A stretch of DNA of 64,000 nt from assembly GCA_002211745.1 (NCBI GenBank), contig CP022114.1, forward strand, positions 1,674,001 to 1,738,000, read 5' to 3'. Below, in pieces: positions 57,061-64,000 of the stretch (position 1 is the first letter of the stretch; the number at the start of each line of letters is the position of its first letter). The notes under the pieces were generated by a model. It did no database searches and had not been told where the DNA came from. It worked only from the letters and a program-made list of their open reading frames with translations. A program made the translations under genes and the position numbers. Source of the DNA: Kluyvera genomosp. 3. Lineage in GTDB: Bacteria; Pseudomonadota; Gammaproteobacteria; Enterobacterales; Enterobacteriaceae.

Positions 57061-57165
57061 TAACCTTGCTTTTTATAAAGTTCAGAACGCAGCCTGAATA
57101 TATGTATAACGTTCCTGGTATTATTATTGGGACGTTACTAATAAATTATTATCAGGTTGTGAATG

Positions 57166-57287
57166 TTATGAGTGATAACAGTCGTTCTCTATTATTGATA
57201 TTGCATTGCTACACACTACGGCACCAAATGCCCCGTTGCTACCAGAGCGAGGGAAACGATAGCGTAAGCAATAATAAGTTTTTTCAT
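57166..57287 (-). CDS. possible small secreted peptide (one frameshift)
   Basis: With one G added near 57230 the minus strand reads MKKLIIAYAIVSLALVATGA then FGAVVCSNAISIIENDCYHS, 40 residues, a signal-peptide-like start followed by a short Cys-containing tail. There is no clear ribosome site, so confidence is low; it lies in AT-rich DNA next to the lipoprotein gene on the same strand. Confidence 0.35.
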
Positions 57288-57783
57288 TGACTATCAATCA
57301 CTAAGGCAAGTGGAGTTTTGCCGCTTTCTTTGTAACGCGAAGCAACTATCCAGTAAGTTGACTATATAAATATTGATTAGGATCATGATTTTTGTTGATA
57401 GATTCACGTGGTGAATGCAGTGAGATTTAAATGTTATTTTTCAATAAATTCATGGTGTTAGCTTTACTCATTCTACCATGCGTCGATAGGGATTATTCCT
57501 ATAGAAAATAGTTTTTATGATTGGTTCTAAAGCGAGTCTAATGATTTTCTTTGTTTTTTTATTTTTCCTTTCGTCGCGGGTTTAATTATGGCTATCTGGT
57601 TTTTCGTTTCGTATGAAAGAAAGTCATGGCTATCTTTTTTTTACCTGTCGTGAGCGTGTTAATTAAAGTTTAACGACTATTAGATATAACCTTGCTGTTT
57701 ATAGCGTGATTTCTCGCGGTGGAAGAGGCTTGCTTAAGCGAGAAACTTCCCTTACGCTTGCAAAAAAGCGGCCACGCCGCTAA
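57288..57783. other. AT-rich region upstream of the TPP riboswitch, no gene seen
   Basis: About 500 bp, mostly AT-rich. It contains a palindrome ATTCAC-GTG-GTGAAT at 57402-57416 and a hairpin GGCAA-TTGCC near 57305-57325. The thiM promoter must be in its right part; TTGCTGTTTATAGCGTGAT near 57690-57710 is a candidate. Nothing else recognised. Confidence 0.5.
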
Positions 57784-57865
57784 ACGACTCGGGGTGCCCT
57801 TCCTTGTGAAGGCTGAGAAATACCCGTACCACCTGATCTGGATAATGCCAGCGTAGGGAAGTCAG
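57784..57865 (+). ncRNA. TPP riboswitch (THI element)
   Basis: CGACTCGGGGTGCCCTTC, CTGAGAAATACCCGT, ACCTGATCTGGATAATGCCA and GCGTAGGGAAGT are the conserved blocks of the thiamine pyrophosphate riboswitch, including the CUGAGA and GGAUAAUGCCAG cores. It sits 45 bp before the thiM start and should repress thiMD when TPP is plentiful. Confidence 0.96.
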
Positions 57866-57910
57866 AGGCCTCCAGGTCATTGCTTCTTCGCGTTATGGCA
57901 GGAGCAAACC

Positions 57911-58694
57911 ATGCACGTTGACCTGCTAAACCCGCGCAATCCGCGCGCACTGCCCATCTTCTTCACCAGCATGCCCTCTTGTTCACTGTATGACCAACGA
58001 TGTCGTGCAGACTTTCACCGCCAACGTATTGTTAGCCCTTGGCGCCTCGCCCGCGATGGTGATTGATGCCGGTGAAGCCGCGCAGTTTTCCGCCATAGCC
58101 AGTGCGGTCCTGATAAACGTCGGCACTTTAACCCAGCCGCGTGCGCAGGCGATGCGTGCGGCGGTGGAAAGCGCGAATGCGGCGAAGACGCCCTGGACGC
58201 TCGATCCGGTTGCCGTTGGCGCACTGACGCTGCGCAGTGAATTCTGCCGCGGCTTACTGCAATTACAGCCTGCGGCGATTCGTGGAAATGCCTCTGAAAT
58301 TCTGGCGCTGGCGGGCGAGAGCCACGGCGGGCGCGGCGTGGATACCACCGATACGGCCGCGACGGCGCTGCCAGCGGCACAGAAGCTGGCGCGAGAAAGC
58401 GGCGCGATTGTGGCGGTGACGGGAGAAGTGGATTACATCACCGATGGTCAGCAAACGCTGGCAGTGCAGGGCGGGGATCCGCTGATGACGCAGGTGGTGG
58501 GTACCGGCTGCGCGCTGTCGGCGGTAGTAGCGGCCAGCTGTGCGCTGCCGGGCAGCCGTCTGGAAAATGTGGCGGGCGCCTGCGCGCTGATGAAATTCGC
58601 CGGGCAGCAGGCCGCTGAGGGGCGAGGGCCGGGCAGCTTTATGCCTGCCTTCCTCGATGTGCTGTACGCGATGAATACGGAGGTGGCGGCATGA
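57911..58694 (+). CDS. thiM: hydroxyethylthiazole kinase ThiM (two frameshifts)
   Basis: Thiamine salvage kinase phosphorylating 4-methyl-5-(2-hydroxyethyl)thiazole. Start ATG 57911 behind AGGAG ([17 protein letters not shown]). Two one-base losses near 57962 and 57981 interrupt [19 protein letters not shown]; after repair the protein is 261 residues, E. coli 262. Active-site region [20 protein letters not shown] with the catalytic Cys is intact. Its end overlaps thiD by 4 bases. Confidence 0.93.
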
Positions 58695-59491
58695 AGCGCA
58701 TTAACGCCTTAACCATCGCCGGTACCGACCCTAGCGGCGGCGCAGGCGTTCAGGCCGATCTGAAAACCTTCTCCGCGCTGGGTGCCTACGGTTGTTCGGT
58801 GATGACCGCGCTGGTGGCGCAAAACACCCGCGGGGTGCAATCGGTCTATCGCATTGAACCCGATTTTGTCGCCGCGCAGCTGGACTCGGTGTTCAGCGAC
58901 GTGCGCATTGATACCACCAAAATCGGCATGCTGGCCGAGACCGATATTGTTGAAGCTGTGGCCGAGCGGCTGGCGCGTTATCGCATTCAGAACGTGGTGC
59001 TCGACACGGTGATGCTGGCGAAAAGCGGCGACCCGCTGCTGTGCGCATCTGCGGTGACGACGCTGCGTCAGCGTCTGCTGCCTCAGGTGTCGTTGATTAC
59101 GCCAAACCTGCCGGAGGCGGCGGCGCTGCTTGACGCGCCGCATGCCCGCAGCGAACGTGAGATGCTGGAACAAGGGCGCGCGCTGCGGGCGCTGGGCTGT
59201 GAGGCGGTGCTGATGAAAGGCGGCCATCTGGACGACGCCGAAAGCCCGGACTGGCTATTTACCGCCGACGGTGAAACGCGGTTTACCGCGCCACGGGTGG
59301 TGACCAAAAACACCCATGGCACCGGCTGTACGCTGTCGGCGGCGCTGGCGGCGTTACGGCCACGTCACGCCAGCTGGCAGGAAACGGTGCCGGTGGCGAA
59401 AGCCTGGCTGTCGAAAGCGCTGGCTCAGGCCGATACGCTGGAAGTGGGCGAGGGGATTGGCCCGGTGCACCATTTCCACGAGTGGTGGTAA
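58691..59491 (+). CDS. thiD: bifunctional HMP kinase / HMP-phosphate kinase ThiD
   Basis: Ribokinase-family enzyme making the pyrimidine pyrophosphate for thiamine synthesis. 266 residues, intact. [20 protein letters not shown] at the N-terminus and the anion hole/catalytic Asp-type loop [20 protein letters not shown] near the C-terminus. Coupled to thiM through ATGA. Confidence 0.95.
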   Translation: MKRINALTIAGTDPSGGAGVQADLKTFSALGAYGCSVMTALVAQNTRGVQSVYRIEPDFVAAQLDSVFSDVRIDTTKIGMLAETDIVEAVAERLARYRIQNVVLDTVMLAKSGDPLLCASAVTTLRQRLLPQVSLITPNLPEAAALLDAPHARSEREMLEQGRALRALGCEAVLMKGGHLDDAESPDWLFTADGETRFTAPRVVTKNTHGTGCTLSAALAALRPRHASWQETVPVAKAWLSKALAQADTLEVGEGIGPVHHFHEWW

Positions 59492-59570
59492 CTGTCCCGT
59501 CTGCGTGCCAGCAGCGTGTGCGTTAAAACCGACAAAAGTTGGACATTCTACGCCCCCGGTACCAGGCTTA

Positions 59571-59618
59571 TCCTGCTCAAAAAACTTGAGCAGGACATCC
59601 AGCCGACATGATGTCGGC
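59571..59618. repeat. two adjacent inverted repeats upstream of fbaB
   Basis: TCCTGCTCAA-AAAAC-TTGAGCAGGA (59571-59595, 10-bp arms) and GCCGACAT-G-ATGTCGGC (59602-59618, 8-bp arms) lie in the 145-bp thiD-fbaB gap, the second 19 bp before the fbaB ATG. The first may terminate thiMD although no T run follows; the second could be an operator or leader hairpin. Confidence 0.6.
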
Positions 59619-59636
59619 GCTTACGGGAGCATAGCT

Positions 59637-60689
59637 ATGACTGATATTGCGCAGTTGCTTGGCAAAGACGCCGACAGCCTTTTACAGCATCGTTGTATGA
59701 CCATTCCAGCCGACCAGCTCTATCTGCCTGGCCACGACTACGTTGACCGGGTGATGGTGGATAACAACCGCCCGCCTGCGGTGTTGAGAAACATGCAGAC
59801 GCTCTACAACACCGGGCGTTTAGCCGGTACGGGCTACCTGTCGATTCTGCCGGTCGATCAGGGCGTTGAGCATTCGGCCGGGGCCTCGTTTGCCGCCAAC
59901 CCGCTCTATTTTGATCCGAAAAACATCGTCGAACTGGCCATTGAGGCGGGCTGTAACTGCGTGGCCTCAACCTACGGCGTGCTGGCGTCGGTTTCGCGTC
60001 GCTACGCGCACCGCATTCCATTCCTTGTGAAGCTCAACCACAACGAAACGCTGAGCTATCCGAATACTTTTGATCAAACGCTGTACGCCAGCGTTGAGCA
60101 GGCTTTCAACCTTGGCGCGGTGGCCGTAGGGGCGACCATCTACTTTGGTTCAGAAGAGTCTCGCCGCCAGATTGAGGAGATCTCTGCCGCTTTCGAGCGC
60201 GCGCATGAGCTGGGGCTGGTTACCGTGCTGTGGGCCTATCTGCGCAACCCGGCGTTTAAGAAAGACGGCGTTGACTACCACGTCTCCGCCGACTTGACCG
60301 GGCAGGCTAACCATCTGGCTGCCACTATCGGCGCGGATATCGTCAAACAAAAAATGGCCGAAAATAACGGCGGCTATAAAGCGGTGAACTTTGGCTATAC
60401 CGACGATCGGGTATACAGCAAATTGACCACCGACAACCCGATTGACCTGGTGCGTTATCAGCTGGCGAACTGCTATATGGGCCGCGCGGGGCTTATTAAC
60501 TCCGGCGGCGCGGCGGGCGGTGAGACCGACCTGTCCGACGCGGTACGTACCGCGGTTATCAATAAACGCGCTGGCGGCATGGGGCTGATTCTGGGCCGTA
60601 AGGCGTTCAAAAAATCCATGGCCGACGGCGTGCAGTTGATCAACGCCGTGCAGGACGTTTACCTCGATAGCAAGATTACCTTCGCCTAA
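59637..60689 (+). CDS. fbaB: class I fructose-bisphosphate aldolase FbaB
   Basis: DhnA-type class I aldolase of gluconeogenic metabolism, forming a Schiff base with substrate. Start ATG 59637 behind GGGAG ([20 protein letters not shown]), 350 residues as in E. coli; the longer open reading from 59316 runs through thiD and is not used. Conserved segments [33 protein letters not shown], and [15 protein letters not shown] with the Schiff-base Lys region, then [20 protein letters not shown]. Confidence 0.95.
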   Translation: MTDIAQLLGKDADSLLQHRCMTIPADQLYLPGHDYVDRVMVDNNRPPAVLRNMQTLYNTGRLAGTGYLSILPVDQGVEHSAGASFAANPLYFDPKNIVELAIEAGCNCVASTYGVLASVSRRYAHRIPFLVKLNHNETLSYPNTFDQTLYASVEQAFNLGAVAVGATIYFGSEESRRQIEEISAAFERAHELGLVTVLWAYLRNPAFKKDGVDYHVSADLTGQANHLAATIGADIVKQKMAENNGGYKAVNFGYTDDRVYSKLTTDNPIDLVRYQLANCYMGRAGLINSGGAAGGETDLSDAVRTAVINKRAGGMGLILGRKAFKKSMADGVQLINAVQDVYLDSKITFA

Positions 60690-60695
60690 AAGTTT

Positions 60696-60723
60696 GCCTC
60701 CTCGCCCGCCAGGGTGAGGAGGC
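60696..60723 (+). terminator. hairpin after fbaB
   Basis: GCCTCCTC, 12-base loop, GAGGAGGC: 8-bp stem just after the stop. There is no strong T run, so termination efficiency is uncertain. Confidence 0.6.
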
Positions 60724-60751
60724 CGATCCCCTTCACACTTCGTTATCCTTT

Positions 60752-60767
60752 TGTGAAAAACATCACG
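60752..60767 (+). promoter_or_regulatory. CRP-type site upstream of the dehydratase gene
   Basis: TGTGA-AAAACA-TCACG matches the CRP consensus core at 9 of 10 positions, 190 bp upstream of the following gene, suggesting catabolite activation of the dehydratase-ABC transporter operon. The remaining 60768-60957 has no gene. Confidence 0.6.
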
Positions 60768-60957
60768 CCTCCTTGTGCGCATGCCCAAAAAACAGTCGAT
60801 TGTTAGCGCTATTTGTCCGTGGAAGCGCTGTTATTTTGTGCTTAGATTAGTCATGAAACGCCTTTTCAATTCCCTAAAACCGTTTTATCGGATCAGTGTT
60901 GGACACAGGATTGTGGCGCGTTAAGCGCCATGTCGAATGTTGTACTAAGGACACATA

Positions 60958-62111
60958 ATGAAAATTGAATCTGTAAATGTCACAGTTTTCCAGCATCCCA
61001 CTCGACGCGTCTCCGATAGCGCCGGGCACTCCCATCCGGGCCAGAAAGCATGGCCAAAATGGCGATGCTGACGATCACTGCGGACGATGGCAGCAAGGGT
61101 TACTCGTTTGCGCCGCCGGAAATCGTGCGCCCGTTCGTGGTAAATACCTTTTTCCGTAAAGTGCTGGTTGGCCAGGATCCGTTCGACCGCGAACGCATCT
61201 GGCAGGACCTGGTGCACTGGCAGCGCGGCAGCGCGCATCAGCTGACCGAACGCGCGTTGTCTTTCGTGGAACAAGCATTGTGGGACCTGATTGGGCGTAA
61301 GCTCAATATGCCGGTCTACAAACTGCTCGGCGGCTATCGTGACAAAGTGCCGGCCTACGGCAGCACCATGTGTGGCGACGATTTAGAAGGCGGTCTGTCC
61401 ACGCCGGAAGAGTACGCGGCCTTTGCCGAAACTCTGGTGGCGCGCGGCTATAAGGCTATCAAGCTGCACACCTGGATGCCGCCGGTCTCCTTCGCGCCAA
61501 ACCCGAAAATGGATATCAAAGCCTGCGCCGCGGTACGCGAGGCGGTGGGGCCGGATATCGATCTGATGATCGACGGCTACCACTGGTACAGCCGTACTGA
61601 AGCGCTGTGGATAGGTAAGGAGCTGGAAAAACTCAACTTCGCGTGGTTTGAAGAACCGATGGAAGAGGACAGCATGTCGTCCTACGCATGGCTGGCGGAA
61701 AACCTCTCTATCCCGATTATCGGGCCGGAAAGCTTTGGCGGTAAGCACCACAGCCGTGCGGATTGGGTGAAAGCGGGCGCGTGCGACATTCTGCGCGCGG
61801 GCGCTAACGGCGTGGGCGGCATTACGCCAACGATGAAGGTGGCGGCGCTGGCGGAATCCTTCGGCATGGACTGCGAAGTGCACGGCAACGGCGCGGCGAG
61901 CCTGGCGGTGGTCGGGGCGATCCGCAACTGTCGCTGGTATGAGCGCGGTTTGCTGCATCCGTTCCTCGACTACGACCAGCCGGCGGCCTACCTGAACAGC
62001 ATCATCGACCCAATGGACGCGGATGGCTTTGTTCACCTGTCTCAGCGCCCAGGACTGGGCGAAGACATTAACTTTGCATATATCGAAGCCAATACCGTCA
62101 GCCACGACTGA
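60958..62111 (+). CDS. mandelate racemase/enolase-superfamily acid-sugar dehydratase (one frameshift)
   Basis: Enolase-superfamily enzyme, 384 residues after repair of one lost base near 61039 (SHPGPESMAKMAML). Start ATG 60958 (MKIESVNVTVFQHPTRRVSD). Barrel features: general-base segment KAIKLHTWMP (K-x-H), metal ligands in DLMIDGYHWY, FEEPMEED and IIGPESFGGK, and the catalytic His in CEVHGNGAASLA. This set fits the acid-sugar dehydratases (rhamnonate, tartrate, galactarate types) rather than mandelate racemase itself. Substrate unknown. Placed before a peptide-type ABC importer, and with a CRP site upstream. Confidence 0.82.
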
Positions 62112-62178
62112 CACATAACAAAGACAAGACAGGCGCGTACGGATTCGTAGCCTGTCGTACCCTACAGGCGATAGATAG

Positions 62179-63799
62179 ATGAAAAAATCCTCCTTACTGG
62201 GAGCGTGTTTGCTCGCGCTCACCATGACGATGGGGAGCGGGGCGGCGTTGGCGAAAACGCCGCCGGATCAGCTCATTATCGGCATGAACATGAACAACCT
62301 GCTGACCCTCGACCCGGCTGCGATGACCGGTAATGAAGTGGTGGGTATCGTGGTCAATCTCTATGATTCGCTGGTTGAACTGGACCCTGAACAGCTGACC
62401 AACGTCAAACCGGCACTGGCCAAATCCTGGGACATCAGCCCGGATGGCAAAACGCTGACCTTCCATCTGCAAAACAACGTTAAGTTTCACTCCGGTAACC
62501 CGCTGACCGCCGCCGACGTGGTGTGGTCGATGCGCCGTATTCTGCACCTTAACCTCGCGCAGGCATCGGTGTGGAAGTCTTACGGCTTCAGCAAAAAGAA
62601 CGTCGACAAGCAGGTTACCGCGCTGGACGACTATACCGTGCAGATCGTCCTGCCGAAGGCCAACGACCCGCAGCTGGTGATTTACTCGCTCGGCGCGCTG
62701 GGTAACCTTGGCGTGCTCGACAGCAAAACCGTGCAGAGCCATGAACAGGATAACGACTGGGGCAACAAGTGGCTGACCACGCACGAAGCCGGATCCGGGC
62801 CGTTTATGCTGGAGACCTGGCAGGCCAAAGACGTGCTGCGCATGAAGCGTAACCCGGACTACTGGCGCGGCGAGCCGAAGATGAGCCGCGTGGTGCTGCG
62901 CCACTTCCAGGAGTCGCAGACCCTGCGCCTGATGATTGAAAAAGGCGACCTTGATATTGCCAACAACATGGCGGTATCGGACATCAACGCCCTGCGCAAA
63001 GACCCACAGCTTACCGTCGACGCGGTGCAACGCGGCACCATGTACTACGTGGCGATGAGCATGAAAGAGGCGCACTTCGCCAATCCGAAGGTGCGTGAAG
63101 CGGTACGCTACCTGATTGATTATCAGGGGATTAACAAAGCGCTGATGCCGGGCTACGGCGTACTGCACCAGCGGCCAATCAAGGCGGGGATGCCGTCAAC
63201 GCTGCCGGATCCTGGCTACAGCTTTGACTTAGCGAAGGCGAAAAAGCTGCTGGCGGAAGCGGGCTATCCGGACGGTTTTGATACCACGCTGCGCGTGCTC
63301 TCGGACCAGCCGTTCCTCAACATCGCCATCGCCGTGCAGTCGACGCTGATGCAGGCGGGCATCAACGCCAAAATTATCACCGGCACCGGCAACCAGATTT
63401 ACGGCGCGATGCGCGAACGCAAGTTTGACATGCTGGTCGGGCGCGGCGGCAGCGGCATGGAGCCGCATCCGCACTCCAGCCTGCGCGCGCTGGTCTATAA
63501 CCCGGACAACAGCGACGAAGCGCGGCTCACCAACTTCCAGGGCTGGCGTACCGGTTTTTACGACAAGCAGTTGAACGAGATGATCGACGGCGCGCTGCTG
63601 GAACGTAATCCGCAGAAGCAGATTGCCGACTATCAGGCGATTCAGACCCGCTTCGACGCGCTGATCCGGCGATGATCCCGGTCTCGCAGATGGTCGATTC
63701 CGTGGTGGTGCGTAACGAAGTGAAAGACTACCAACCCACCCGTCGGCGACCACGTTCCTGCGTGACGTCTACAAAGTGAGCGAAGGAGATAAAGGATGA
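62179..63799 (+). CDS. ABC transporter substrate-binding protein, family 5 (two frameshifts)
   Basis: DppA/OppA-type periplasmic binding protein. Start ATG 62179 (MKKSSLLGACLLALTMTMGS, signal cleaved after ALA). SBP family 5 sequence includes NNLLTLDPAAMTGNEVVGIV, LAKSWDISPDGKTLTFHLQN and VKFHSGNPLTAADVVWSMRR. Frame breaks near 63667 and 63738; repair reads ALIPAMIPVSQMVDSVVVRN and ends SEGDKG, 540 residues. The family imports peptides but also opines, sugars and other solutes. The stop overlaps the next gene (ATGA). Confidence 0.88.
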
Positions 63800-64000
63800 G
63801 TACGGCAATTCTCGCGCCCGGCTCCCGGACCCGGCGCTTTTCAAAACGGTTGATGCAGGTGGCGATTACGCTGTTTGGCCTGCTGTTGCTGACCTTTTTC
63901 ATTGGCCGCGTGATGCCCATCGACCCGGTGCTGGCGATTGTCGGCCCGGATGCCGACCAGAGCACCTACCAGCAGGTCTATCACCAGTTGGGCTTTGACC
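63796..64000 (+). CDS. ABC transporter permease, DppB type (3' partial)
   Basis: Begins at ATG 63796 inside the end of the binding-protein gene: MSTAILAPGSRTRRFSKRLM then QVAITLFGLLLLTFFIGRVM and PIDPVLAIVG. This is the N-terminal cytoplasmic tail, first membrane helix and first periplasmic segment typical of DppB/OppB permeases. It is cut by the window edge, so further permease and ATPase genes are expected to the right. Confidence 0.82.
   Translation, partial: MSTAILAPGSRTRRFSKRLMQVAITLFGLLLLTFFIGRVMPIDPVLAIVGPDADQSTYQQVYHQLGFD

Noticed and set aside
59316-59636. N-terminal extension of FbaB by 107 codons
   Set aside because: The extension lies inside thiD in another frame; ATG 59637 has a ribosome site and gives the known 350-residue length.
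62194-63168. 324-codon minus-strand frame in the binding-protein gene
   Set aside because: Antisense to a well-supported SBP family 5 gene; composition is shadow-like.

Overview
This is a stretch of chromosome from a gamma-proteobacterium of the family Enterobacteriaceae. The gene set and order (galS-mglBAC, sanA, cdd, yohKJ, dusC, mdtQ, yohDC, pbpG, dld, bglX, osmF-yehYXW, yohO, mlrA, btsSR, yehS, metG, apbC, then thiMD and fbaB) follow the 47-minute region of Escherichia coli. A complete 3-hydroxybenzoate/gentisate cluster (mhbR-TDHIM, as described in Klebsiella pneumoniae M5a1), a LicT/BglG-controlled beta-glucoside operon and an adenine deaminase/permease pair are inserted or relocated. 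A Klebsiella-like or related genus is the best guess; the species cannot be settled from this sequence alone.

Layout. 1-4.9 kb: galactose/methyl-galactoside ABC transport (galS, mglBAC). 4.9-8 kb: sanA, cytidine deaminase, yohKJ. 8-14.1 kb: 3-hydroxybenzoate degradation by way of gentisate, maleylpyruvate and fumarylpyruvate. 14.1-16.2 kb: a small foreign island holding an IS110/IS1111-type insertion sequence and an isolated Tn5-like terminal sequence. 16.2-18.6 kb: a peptidase-M24-like protein and dusC. 18.6-23 kb: bglGFB with two antitermination leaders. 23-33.8 kb: methyltransferase, mdtQ, a KdgM-family porin, yohD, yohC, pbpG, an acetyltransferase, dld, bglX. 33.8-38.4 kb: a GH28 pectin-type hydrolase with two MFS transporters. 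38.4-42.2 kb: osmF-yehYXW osmolyte transporter. 42.2-49.5 kb: yohO, mlrA, btsSR, yehS, metG, apbC. 49.5-57.3 kb: small hypothetical genes, rcnB, two LysR regulators, speG, adenine permease and deaminase, a lipoprotein. 57.3-64 kb: TPP riboswitch-thiMD, fbaB, then an enolase-superfamily dehydratase with the start of a peptide-type ABC transporter that runs off the window.

Quality caveat. More than half of the protein genes are interrupted by frameshifts, and every one I resolved is repaired by adding back a single base, nearly always a G or C in a short run. About sixty such one-base deletions are spread evenly over the window. This is the signature of uncorrected sequencing error, not of gene decay. 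I therefore give each broken gene as one CDS with its full repaired span and state where the frame breaks. Repaired lengths match the known families closely.
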